Assembly (NCBI GenBank): GCA_013399895.1
Contig: VXBA01000678.1
Location: 300,805-364,804 of the forward strand
Direction: 5' to 3'
Origin: Serilophus lunatus
Taxonomy: Eukaryota; Chordata; Aves; Passeriformes; Eurylaimidae
DNA: 64,000 nucleotides
Notes under the pieces: generated by a model
What the model saw: the letters and a program-made list of their open reading frames with translations, nothing else
Databases searched by the model: none
Told to the model about the DNA's origin: nothing
Shown here: positions 34,553 to 46,900 of the stretch, in pieces
How positions within the stretch are numbered: position 1 is the first letter of the stretch
Layout: the number at the start of each line of letters is the position of its first letter
Translations under genes and position numbers: made by a program

Positions 34553-37328
34553 TCAGTTATAGACATTACTTACTGTAATTTGTGATTGCCGTGGAAGAGG
34601 AGTGGCTGTTGGTGTGATAGTAATACTGCTGGTGATTTTATTGGTGGGCTTACTGGGTAGGCCATTAGCTAGTGCTGGAGTTCTGTTGTCTTGCACTGGA
34701 GTACAAGGGCTGATGGGCTTGGAATTGGTGAGAGCTTGGACGTAAGGACTTCCTAAATGAATGTGGATTTTGTTATCCTCAGTAGTTATTACACTTGATC
34801 CTGTACTGTTAGATCTCTGAAACTGCCATGCTGACTGTCTGTCTGGGGATACTCTAAAAACAGCGTGCTTGGCTCCCGTTTCCAAGGGCTCTGAGGAGAG
34901 AGTTTGTTCCTGAGAACTTGAGCCAGGTAAAGCCAAAGGGGACATTGTTCTTTCAGGAGTTAAAGAACCACACGATTCAGGAGTTTGAGATCTTGCAAAA
35001 GTAGTCATAGTAATAGGAGAAATTACGTGCTCTGGGGTCATGTAGCCTTCTCCTGCTTTGGATTTTACAGGTGTTAAGGATGCGTTTTGAATAATGGTTA
35101 TTCTTTGCTTTGGAGTGCCACAGTTGGGGATAACTGCTGTGCTTTTGTAGGAGTGAGGGCTCTCAGTGGTAGGACTAGTTATTTCAAGCGTTGCAGTGTT
35201 CTGTCCATGATCTGGGGTTACTTTTATGTGAAGAGGTTGGCCAGGTGTGTGGCTTAGCACTAGATCTCCAGTCTGTGCACAGTTTCCGTTTTGCTTTGTG
35301 TGTAGCTTTCCATTTTGAGGATGGCTCTCTTTGGACTTCATCCAAGGGATCCATAATTTTTTGTTTACAGCATTTGCCATGGATGAGTTGCTTTTGAAAG
35401 ACACTGTTTGTTCCTCGTCATGATTGCCTTTGTCTTCGTTGTCACTGTCTTCATAGAGCTGCCCATTTACCACTGTTCTCTCCAGAGGCATGAGTGTTTT
35501 GTAATCGGGTGGTTGGTTGTCTGCTGGATCTGTTTGAACTTCTTTAGTAGAAACTTGCACATCAGAAATTCTCCTTCCACTGTGACCAGGCCTAAAGTTC
35601 TTGCTGGAGCATCTGTACCTCTCCAGTTCTTTCCTGAGGCTTTCAATTTCTCTCGATAATTCCCTATTTTTGTTTTCTTGCTGGAGGAGTTTCTTCTGTA
35701 AGACTGTATGATCACCTCGGAGGTGACAGATGAGGTCTTCTGTTGCCCTGTATTCGTGCATTTTCTCCTTCAGTACATCTACTTCTCTGGAAAGATGACT
35801 TGATTTAGCTTCCTCTTCTTTGAGCTTCTTAAAAAGCCTCTGCTCCTGATTGGACTCTGCCTTTTCTGTTAATTTGTACCTAGCCATTTCCATTTTCACA
35901 GCCTCCAGCTCCTCTGAGAGGAGCTTGGCCCTGTCCCGTTCATCGACATATTTTCGCTCTAGAGTCTCAAATTCATCCTCAGTTTTCATAAGATCATCTT
36001 CTATGGCCTTCATTTCTTTGAGCTTCTGCTTAAGCCTCTCAACTTCTTGAGAAAGCTCTTTAATTATGTTGTTTTCCTGCTGCAAGGAGGTGCTAGATTT
36101 AGTACTCTCCTTAAGTTTACTTTTAAGAAACTCCTTTTCAACATCTTCCAGTGACTGAAGCCTTTTCCTTAGAATATTCACTTTGGAAACAAGATCACTT
36201 CCTTTCTCCTCTTCTGCTTTGAGTTTGTTTTTCAGTTCATCTCTTTCTTTTGTAACACTGGACACTTTTTCCTCTGCATCAGATTTTGATTTCAGTGCCT
36301 TTTTACTTTCCTCAATTAGTTTTTCTGTAACTGACATCACTTTATTTTGTTCCACCTGAAGCTGAGAAGTTGCAGCTTGGAGCTTTTCTTCCGTTTGCTT
36401 TATTTTTTCACCCATAGTCTTTCTTTCATCCACAAGCATCACCGTTAGACTCTTCAGCTTCGTTAAATCTTCTTTAAGTGTAAACTCAGTTTTTTCTAAC
36501 TTACTTTCAATTGCTTCAAGCTCACCAACTCTAGCTTTTAAACCATCCAGCTCCTGGGACAGCTGCTTGGTTAATGTTTTTTCTCTTTCTAGATTGCATT
36601 TCAGGGAGTAACATTCCTGTTTACTCTTATTGAAAGCATCCTCTAGCTTCTCCAGCTCCATAATTCTTTTGTTAAGTTTATCAACTTCCCCTTTAAGGTT
36701 CTCACTCTGCGATGCTTCTTTTTCTAACTTTCTATTAAGTTCTCTGCACTGATCTTCCATTTTTATGAGCTCTTCATCTTTTCCTTCCATCTCTAGAAGT
36801 CGTTTCCGTAGTTCTTCTACTTCGGTCATAAGCGTGGCATTTCCACACTCACCCTTACTTATCTTGTCCCTTAGGTCTTGCAGTTCTTCTTCTGCTTTTC
36901 GTAAAGATTTGTTGGTCTCTTCCAGCTCATCAATCTGTCGGCTCAGGGCAGTTAATTTTAACCGGAGCTGACGATTCTGACTGTCTTCGTTGGTGAGTTT
37001 GGCCATCATTGCTTCTTGGTCTTGGGAAGTCTTACTGCTCTGGGCTTGAAGTTCAGCCTCCAGCCTGCTGGCTCTCTGCTTCTCTTCTTGAATTTTTGCT
37101 TCAGCAAAGGCCAGCTTCTCGTGTGCTTGTTCTGTAGAAGTGGTTAATTCTAGAATTTTTATACTCTGTTCATTCAACTGCTCAGTGAGTCTTTGCTGTT
37201 CATCCACCACCATTAAAGCAAAAGATTTCAGTTTAGTTAATTCTTCTTTCAGTTTAGCTATTTTCTTGTTGTTGTCCTTTTCTTTTTTTGCCTGATATGC
37301 TGTTTCTTGTTCAAGAAGCTTTTTCAAT
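34553..37328 (-). CDS. FILIP1L: FILIP1L main (large) coding exon
   Basis: Filamin-A-interacting protein 1-like is a coiled-coil protein linked to reduced cell migration and anti-angiogenic activity. The exon starts at 37328 after the acceptor TTTCCTCCCACAG; its first base completes an Arg codon and LKKLLEQE follows. It encodes 918 residues up to a perfect splice donor at 34573, equivalent to human residues about 210-1127 of 1,135. Residues 1-572 are near-continuous coiled coil rich in E, K and L (SFALMVVDEQQRL, NEDSQNRQLRLKLTALSRQI, QECYSLKCNLE). Residues 573-918 are a Ser/Thr/Pro-rich tail with KEVQTDPADNQPPDYK, LWIPWMKSKE, GDLVLSHTPGQPLHIKVTPD and SCGSLTPERTMSPL. If the donor is not used, the frame runs VSNVYN to the TGA at 34555-34553. 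A frame-compatible ATG upstream (37375) is in the intron. The frame is intact, with no frameshift. Upstream exons for the long isoform were not found before 64 kb. Confidence 0.96.
34568..34573 (-). other. FILIP1L: Splice donor GTAAGT overlapping the FILIP1L read-through end
   Basis: ATTACA|GTAAGT is a consensus 5' splice site exactly where human FILIP1L continues into a final exon (VEPLLLPH). Reading through the site instead gives VSNVYN and a stop, 21 nt beyond the site including the stop codon. Two C-termini are therefore possible from this exon. Confidence 0.8.
37211..37213 (-). other. FILIP1L: Candidate internal start codon of the short FILIP1L isoform
   Basis: This is the first in-frame ATG within the exon, opening MVVDEQQRLTEQL. 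It would give 880 residues to the splice donor, and about 888 with a human-like last exon. The known shorter human isoform of 893 residues starts at the equivalent Met by length arithmetic. Confidence 0.65.
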
Positions 37329-37935
37329 CTGTGGGAGGAAACAATATTGTATTTTGTAGCCATTTTAGTGGGCATTTAAAAACACATTTGAAATATTACA
37401 ACATCACTGCCAGTTGTGCGAGGACACCCACTTGTACCTACAAGCAGATCTCTCCTTGCAGCATCATTTGGAAGTGCCCACTGGCCTTACTTTTTATGCA
37501 GAAGTTCTTTTGCAATGAGCACTTCATTTAGACCTAGCTACTTCAGTAACTGTGCATCTTTGATTACATTTTCAACTTTTGACAGGTATCAGTTTTGGCA
37601 TTCTGCACTGGAACTGCACTTGCCATGGCTGTTTGCTAGGTATGCACAAAGAAATGTAGTTATTATAGTGTTTGAGAAACTAAATCAGTGCAGCCTTCAA
37701 GGGCAGGTACAATTTACAGCATCATAAACCTCCTAACTTTGCTACTTATAAACCATCCTGATGTTTTATGATTAAACCTTATGGATGTTCAAGTGTGTGA
37801 AGGAAATGTAACCACACTAGGCAGTTAGTCAGAATGCCTAATATGAATTTTTGAGCAGCACATCAGAGCAAAATTAAACCCTGTAGGTGAGTTGGTCCTC
37901 AGTGAAAATGCAGGCCTTGTGACCTTGTATCAAAT

Positions 37936-37952
37936 ACACACACACACACACA
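37936..37952. repeat. (CA)n microsatellite
   Basis: A short run of about eight CA units. Ordinary. Confidence 0.85.
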
Positions 37953-40900
37953 TACTCACAAAAGTGCAGTCAGCAGATAAACAAGGTATTCAGGTTGTGC
38001 CTTTTGGACCTAACAAAGCCCAGATGACTTGATGTCTGTTAAATCTTGGATTTGGTCTTATATCCAAACCTTGCAGATATGCCAAAGTGCAACCCTGCCT
38101 TTGCATGATTCTTGAATGTTTTCATGATGATTTTCCAAAACTAGTTTTATGAGATTATGTTAATCCTCAATCTTTATTGAGATGCAACATACTTAATTTA
38201 CTAGAGACTTAGGATAAGATTATGCATTTGTTTTTGTAAGATCCTAAGAAACCTCCAAATACCTCAAGTAGTTAGGTTCTCATGTAGACTTTTCTTTGTC
38301 AAGGACATGTTTGTGATGTTGACCTGAAGTATTAGTAGGTTTGGCCAGCACATATGTCTCCTTTCAATTACATTTTTTTTACAGCCAACTTCTAAGTATA
38401 TCCTGGTATTAAACAAGAATCTGGAAAGCCTTGGTCGAAGTAATAAGGGATTGGATTTGTGTGTTGCACTGCTGTGCATACGTGCAGTACATACTGAGTT
38501 GTGTAGATCATGTGAGGAAATCCCCTGTGTTATCAGCACTGTACCTGTACCAAGTGACTGTTTCAGCACTCATTAGCTGACATCCCTTACATCGTATTTC
38601 AGAGGGGGAAAATATAATGGGTGATTGTCTAGAAGTTGCTGCTTTCTGAAACGTAAGATTCCTGTTCCACATTGGTCTGTGGTCATTATTGTGATGCCCT
38701 CGTGCAAGTGATGAGTCTTTACAGCTTCCCACTGACAAGTTCCTGTTGCAGCCATCCTTTTAGTTCAGTAAGAGCTTAGATAAGAGCCTCCCTTGCACAG
38801 CTCTTAATTAGCTCTTGACTGACTGAAGGCATATATTTCTGGGCAATAGGCTGCTTCAGCAGCATCCCCTTAGCAGCATTGCAGTTTTTCAGCCATTCGA
38901 CGTCTGTCCATCAGACTTGTCTGATTTAATGATGATAATGTATAGAAGCCCATGGCTATAAAATTTCTTATAACATCTTTGCAGTTCCTGCTGATTTTAT
39001 TTTAGTGCCTAAGTTGCACTGTATTGAATGTAATGAAGTGCTTTGTATGAAAGATTGATGGAATGGGAAATAGCCATAAACAGAGTCGATATGAAAGACT
39101 TGAAGCAGACACAAATTCTTTATGACAGACAATTAACATAATGGGGAAAACAGACATGAAAAAGTAGAAATATAGAAGGAGAGAGTTTTGAAATGAGTTT
39201 GAAGGAATGTTGCTGGTTGGCAGAACAAATTAATGGGGAGAGGACTGCATCTTCAAAGGCAGCTTTTTGCTGTGTTGATAGTACATAAACTTTTGTCCAT
39301 TTTTCAGTGCTACTTTCAGTTTGAATTCTTTTTAGTTGAAAAACCTCTCTTCCCTCCCCACCCTTGTCTCTAAATGCTTTAGTAGTGAAGTTCAATTGAT
39401 GATTTACCGTTGCCATAGATATAAAACCATAACAGAAGCACAACTAACAATTTCATTTGGTATGAACTCAGTTTTTGTGTGTGCACAAAGTTAAGACATA
39501 TTAATACTGTTATACTTGGACTTTTTGGCATTTGATTTATTTTAGCTTGCTTCTATATAATTTAGTTTTGTAAGGCAGGTTTAGCTGTGGTCGTTAATAC
39601 TTAAATTAATCCGTGTTTAACCCAACCCTTTCATATTAAATAGTTGATACCTCTCTGGACAAATGAAACTCTAATGCTCCAGCTACTCATGCCCTTAAAT
39701 TACTTTAGAGGTAAAGCTCTTAGGCCAAACAGTAACAAGCAACTGTGATTTTCATAGGGATGCTGTATGATCTTTTATGATGCAAATCAGATAATTGTGC
39801 ATCTATAATAAATAAGTTGACAGTCAAGTAGAGTATGATCAAGTCTGTGTTGCATGGGCAATTTCAACAAAAGTACCTAAATTACTGGTGCTTGGATCAT
39901 TGTATAAACTACTAAGGGGTTTCAAGAGATTCTCTTTCTTTGGTCATACCAAAAGATTTAAGGTATTAAAAAATATTTCCTTTGTTCAAAAGATAAAATG
40001 CAGTTTTAAGATTCAAACAGACTCACAAGTAAATATCTGTAATCCCTGAGATCTGTTTTCTTTTTTAAAAAATACATAAAATCACTCAATTCAAATTAAG
40101 AGCATAGTGCAGAAAGTGTGAGTTAAAGGATTTAATGTATTTCCGAAAAGAAAAAAGAGATGTATGGAGCATGGCATATTTTTTTGATACTGTGTTACTA
40201 AGTTTTCAAACTTGTTTTTGATAACTGTATCTTAGTCATATATTCCTATACAGAAAATACCCTAAACAGTGCTGAATAGGTAGTGATTTCTTGTATAGAG
40301 TTGAGATTGTTATTGTAAGAAGTCAACTGAGAGGCCATTAAAATTTGCAGAAGAATCTTTCCTTGGCTGCTGAATTCTGCTTTCGTGGTTCAGTAGGTTA
40401 CAATGACTGTGTCTGCACATAGGCACTTAGGAATGGAAGAGGACCCTAAAATGTTTGGGGGGTTTGGTGTTCTTTATTTGTTTGCTTGTGTTTGTAAATT
40501 AATTTCTTAGTATTGGTCAGCGTTTATTTGGGGGGGAACCTGATTTCTGCTGGCCAGTGCTTGATTATGTGTGTTATTTGGACTAAGCAAATCACATGCT
40601 TAACTTAAGAAGAGCTTTAAGTGATAATAACACTTAGTGACTTTTATGTCAGGGTAAAAATACTTTGTGTTAACTTCATCCAAAGTACACTCTCTCTGAA
40701 GAAGAGTATCCAGAGTATTTGAGAGAGCAATTTTACTGAAAATATGCAGAGGTCACAAAAGTTGGCTTAAATAAATAATTATTAAAGGAAAATAAATAGG
40801 CACTCCTCTATCCAATACAATGTTTTTATCATTTTCATTGCCTGTTAAGTTTCAAGATCAAGTAATTTTGTAATAGGCAAAGGTAGGTATATCACTTAGT

Positions 40901-43900
40901 CAAAGCTTTCACACTGTTCTAAGCAGTTGGCTTCCCAGGACTACAAGAACCCTTCCTGAATTGAGGCCAGCAAAAACAGACATTGGAAATAGTTTTTATG
41001 AACATGTTAGCTAGTTAAACAGAGTCAGGGCAGTGTCTTACTACTTTTTCTTCAGAGCTTCTGTTATAAATTATTGCTTTATTGTGGCTTAATATTGTAC
41101 TTGTTTGCAATACCAGTCGACTACTCCTTTATTTCCTGAAAGAATGTATTTCTCAGCTCTCCTCTGTTCCCTGTGATTGTTCTCCTCAGTGTGCATGCTA
41201 CAGCTCCTTGGTGTTAGTGCCATGCATGCAGTTGTGTTCCAGGGTTTCTTCCAAGCGCATACAGTTTCATCTACACTGTGTTATATTTGGCAAATTTAAT
41301 GATTATGTGTGTTCTCTACGAGATGTGGAGACTCCCATAGCAGTTCACCATCCTGGTGTCATGTGGTAACATTTTGTCTTTAAGTGGTGTTTTCCATTTT
41401 CCTGGAGTGATGGGTATTACATGGATGTTGTTTCATTTCTGTTTTTACAGGATTCTAAGGGGGCAGCTTTTCCTTTGAGTTTCATGGAAACCAAAGAAAA
41501 CATGGGAGACTACGATTGCAAGACTCTTATTTTTTATTTGTTTTAGTTTGTGTTAGAACAAATCATTATTCTTTGAATAATAACAATAAAAATGATGGGG
41601 TTTTTTATTTAAGCAATGTTTAGAAAAGGCTGAATTCTGTAAGGATGCAAGTAAAATATTTATGATGGTTTGTAAAGCTCTGCTTTTATCATTCCTTCCA
41701 CTGAATGAGGAATTTTTAATATACACATTGTCAATATGCGTGTCACATTTTTCTACAGAAATGACTGTGATTTTTAATCACTGTGAGGGTTTTTTTATCA
41801 TAAAGATATATATTTTTACTAGCTCTTGCTCTTTGCCCTTCCCTACATGTAACACATGGCTTATTAGAGGTTATAACATGAGGGAGACTTGCTTCTACAG
41901 TTTTTTGGACATATGCTTGAATTTCCCTGGTACAATGCAAATAAAAGCACTAAGCTGACAGCTTTTAAATGTAGATGAAGTCATGCCTCTTCCTTTGAGG
42001 CATTCTTCCCAGTTAGTAATAAGGCATGGTCTGGCCTTTAATAAGAAGAGAAACATGCTTCATCATTTCTGGTAAATCTAATTTTTTGACACCAGTGCAG
42101 TTAAATATTTATTTTTGTAGGAAAGCCAGTCTGTGCCTTCCACAGTTTCTTGAAACAAAATTTGGGTTTGTTAAAGTGTTTCTGGTCTTGGGGTGGCTGT
42201 GCGTTTTTTTATTTTTTTCCTTTACCTACAGTTCTACTTATTGACGTGCAGTTTTTATGAAGAAATATGTTACAGCTTTTTTATGGCTCTCTATTATCTT
42301 TATTAATGCTTCTTTTTTGCCTGTCATAAAGAAAGTCAAAAGCCTTTGGAATTACAGCAGCAACAACATACCATAGCTGTTGTGTAATCTGTTGGCTTTA
42401 TCTGAATCAGTCAGCACTTCCCAAAAGAATGTGAACACTTATTTTAAAATTGGTTTTCCAGTATAGTTATTTACATATGAAAATCTCAAATAATTAGCTT
42501 CTACTAGGATGCAAACCTGCACAGAGGGTGTCTCCACTGCAAGAGACTGTGCAAGGCCAATTTCCTAATAGAGAAATCTATTTTATAAAATGAGAACTTT
42601 TAGTGAAGGGTACCCCCTTCTGCTTGTTACTCCACAGACTGTCACAAAGTAATTACTATTCTATCTGATGCTTAAAATGCTGACTTGCTTTGCAAGTCTT
42701 TATAGAAGTCATAGATGATGAATGCTATTGCCAGTTCTGGGTTAACAGGCAAAAATTCAAATGGATAACCAGATGTCTTTAGCTGTGATGCTGAGTAACC
42801 ATATGCAGATAATACATGCTTTAAAAATTAATTAATCTCAGACACTAATGGTCTTTGTGACCCCAATTTCACAACTACTGAGCTGCTGAAAATTCTTCCT
42901 GGTGATATAGGGATATTTGCACTCATATGTTATGAAATGCTGTCTAAATTTGGTGACAGTAAGTGGTGTGAGAAACTTTTAGCGAATGTATTTTGGTTAA
43001 TTTAAGACCAGATTAACTTCTAGTTTGAGTAATTTTACTTCAGCACTAAAACTCAGTTTTGTTTTATTATGAAACCTCAGTTTAACCGAAAAATTTTCTG
43101 TCTTGAATTACATTTTTCCCATATCTATATTTTCTTGGAAATCACCAATCAAAACATGAATCTTGTGTAAAAAGCACCACTGCTTTCTGTGGCACTGAGG
43201 ATTCGAACGTGGCATGTGATAATTATTCATTCTGATGCTTGTTTCTAATCTTCTGATGGCAGCCACCTGTAATGTTTGAGGTTATGATGGGAAGGTGGGA
43301 GTGGGATTTTTAGGTGGGAGTGAAGAGGTTGCTGCCCTATTTGTTTTTTTCCTTGACTGCCTATCCTGAAAAACAGCTTTAAGTGAACACTGACCTGACA
43401 AGACTACAATATTATTAAGATTTACTTGAAGTTATCTGTAAAAACTCTGGGTCCTAAATTTCAGGTGTTGAAAAATATGGCACATTGGTTGTGAGCTGGA
43501 CTCTGATGTGCCATGATTTCTTCTTGCCTTTTTCTAAACTTAGCATCTATTTCAGGTATTCTTTGAAATCAGTAACTATTAAGATTGTGCATGTAGCATG
43601 GCTGCTAATCCTCTTCTGTTCTGAATCTAAATGCATGGGTAAGGTAACTAGCTCATGGGAACACCATTTGGGTTTGTTAGTGGTTTGGGATTTTTTCATA
43701 CTACCATAGTGCATATTCACCACCCTCCCCCATCTCTCTCACTCTCTTTCTCTCCACACTGCCTGTAATGTCAGAAATAAATCAAGTAATTTCAGATGCA
43801 ACACCAGAATTTAAAACTCTTCAAATTTACGTCAGCCAGAAAGTTACAGTTTTTCAGATGGAAACCTTTCACAAGGAAATGGAAAGATGAACCACAAGAG

Positions 43901-46900
43901 ATGCAGTGTAGGGGTCAAAGCAACAGGACTGAGGCAGAACTTCTTAGTTACTTATCCAGGTCCTACTTCTGTCTTGTCTTCATTCTTAACAAGTAAAATT
44001 TTGTGCCTGAACTTCGGATTTATTAAAATGGAAAAGCACTGTAAACTTATTTTTAACAGAACTAATTTTGGAAATTAGTATTAACTCGAGTAGGTTTTAA
44101 GTGTAGAATAACTACACAAAATAAACCAAGACAACTGCTAGGTTTTATAATTTGTGATTTTTAAATGACATTGTCATTGAAATGCTTGCATTTGATGATT
44201 TCTTATTTGATGTTATGTACCACCAAGTTAAACTGGTAGATCCTGTGTCATTATGAACCTGAGTTCTGTTTTAAGTGTATACTTCAAGCATTGCTGATAG
44301 AACATTATTGCTTGATTGCAGCTATTGACCTGTTTTTAAATCAGCAGTGTTATAAACCACTCAGTACTGCAGAGATAAACAAGAGAGGGCTCAATCCACC
44401 CCCTGCACCCTGTGCGCAGGTGGATGGATTTACATTTTCTGCTCAGAGAAGGAGGACTAGTAATCGATACCATTGTGTGCTGCTGGGATCCTGCAGTGCT
44501 GCTGGGATTTACCGAGGGAAAATTTGTAACAGGAGTTAACTCAGCTCCTTAAAACCTGCCTTTTAGAGCCCTGCCTGTCTTCACCCCCATTCCCCGTGGG
44601 AAGATTAGGCACGAACAAGAAAGCACAGCCTACCCAAATTCTGGACATTTCTGCTCAGGCTGCTACTAGCACTGCTGATCTCAGCCATGTGTGCTTAGTT
44701 TGTACAAGGCAAATGCAGTTATCACTGCCATGCTGTGTTTGCTGTTGATGGAAGTGTAATAGCTGGAGGTCTGAGTCCTTCCTTTGGCTGCTTATTCTGC
44801 ATCCTCCAATTGACTGAGGAGTTTGCAGAAGTTCTGATTCTCTGAACGAGTCAGTTACTTCAGCTCTGTGTAAGTTTGTAACCCTTAAATCATCTTTTTA
44901 CACTTCAATTTAATAATAATAGTTGTTTTATGTTAAGAGAACAGTCTGAGGTTTCTTTAAGCTCTTTCTATCGATAAGTCTTGTGATTCTTTTATTCTGT
45001 ATATAACACAGTGTGTATGTTCAAGGTTCAAGGAGCTCTTTTATGGACGTTTTATGAGAGGGCAGTTGGGAAAATAGGTGCTGTTCTGGTGTCTGATTCA
45101 CCTGGAGCAGTACTGGTACTGCTGTTGTGACCAGAATTGGGCATAATAATTGCTCAGGGATCCAATTTATACAAACTTTCTTTTAACTTCAATTAGTTAA
45201 TATTTTTGGTATGACAGAAAATGGCACTCAGCCAACAATAACACATCATGTTACTCAGAGGAGACTGGTTAGTCGTAAATGTCATTTTCCCATAACACTT
45301 ACAGGAACTGGATGTTCTCTAAAACAATTTTAACACACATTTTATATATAAAAATAAATGTCTGGGGCCACATTTTCATGCATGGGCAGAATAGGCACTG
45401 TGCCTATCTCTTATGCTAGCCGTGGCCTTATTTATATATTATCAGTCATCAGCAGTGGTGAGACTTGGAACTTTCCACACTGCCCTGTGCACTTAGTCTT
45501 TTGAACTGAAGGCATCCTCCCCATGGCAGCCAGTCCTGGGTAAGGTGCTCAGTCATACAGTGGCCATTTGCTTCCAGACAGGTGAAAAACTTGGCTGCAA
45601 ACTTTATTATGCTCCCCTCGTGCTCAGTGCACAAGACAAGAATTTATGTGCTGAAATTTTATTTAGAATCACATAGGTTAAGTATTGTAAGTCAAATGAA
45701 AGTACTTTAGTACTGAATGGGGCTGTCAGGGAAGACTGATAGTTTGTTGGTGTTTGGAGGAATGGGGCTAGTTAAAAACAATTAGACAAATATTCCTCAG
45801 AAATTATATAGGTGATGTCATTCCTTTGCAGGAGGATTGAAATTCCTTGACTTCTTGAGGGCACTGGCCTGTTCACAACCATAAAATCTTTAATGTACAT
45901 GCTTGTATATATTCTAAGACAAAAGCAAGCCCTTTTTCTGGTGTTGTTTATTTCTCAGATTAGCTTTGTACATGTGTGTAATAAACTGTGTGTTTGGAAC
46001 TGGGTTTGGGTGGCACCCCATTCCTTCTTTTTTTTTAGCAGAAAACATAAATCTTAATTGTTACTGCAAATTTAGCTTGAGGTATTTAAATCTTCTGGAA
46101 TGCTAGGTTGCATCAAGCAGTGCATTTGAGGATTTCCAAACAGCCAAAAGGCTTTTATCAGGTTTGCTCATGCAGTTGCAACTTTTTCTAGTAGCCAGGA
46201 CTGTAGGTAGTGAGAGCAGCAATAATGCTAGTGAGAAACGGAAATTTCACTTTGAAGCTAAATCTTTTTCCCATAGACCTGGTAATGTGAAAGGTGTCCC
46301 ATTTGCTCTAAGATGGACTTGGCCAGCACTCTTATCTTGGAGGACACAGGTGAGAGAGATGGGAGCAAGGCATTGCAGCATGGGTAACTAAAGTTGGCTT
46401 TGCAGCTACAGATGATGAACAGTCCTGCAAGCTTCCTGGTTTGCACTGTGTGACCTTCAGAAATTGTATTAGAACTATTTCTGATGCATTAGAAGTTGCT
46501 TCTGAGTACAGTTCTAGGTACTGAAGCTCTGTAGTTAATGGCGACTTTGCTACCTGGGAGAAAATTCACTTTCTTGCTACCTGTTCTAATGCTGCTAAAG
46601 GTTAGGAACTGCGTTTTCTCTTGTCTCACTAGGCCTCTGGCCACACTGGTCTTGGAGTATTTGAAGATCAATGCATGTTTTTTCTAAAGGCTGTTAATCC
46701 TTAGCATGGGTTCTCTTGCTCAGAATTTAAGTATACATGGTTTCTCCAAGCTGATTCTCTTCAAAGAGGACAAATACATTGTTTTTAGACTACAGGACAG
46801 GAAGCTACATTACAGACCTGAAGATGACAGTGTCTAAGAATTTTTTTAATGGTTATAGTTCTAAACTGTGTTTGCTTCATAGATTTAATTGACATATTTA

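Noticed and set aside
37329..37375. Upstream in-frame ATG extending the FILIP1L frame (MPTKMATKYNIVSS)
   Set aside because: It precedes a strong polypyrimidine-AG acceptor, and the family homology begins exactly after the AG, so this part is intron.
43191..43215. tRNA T-loop-like GATTCGAAC
   Set aside because: No matching acceptor, D or anticodon arms around it.
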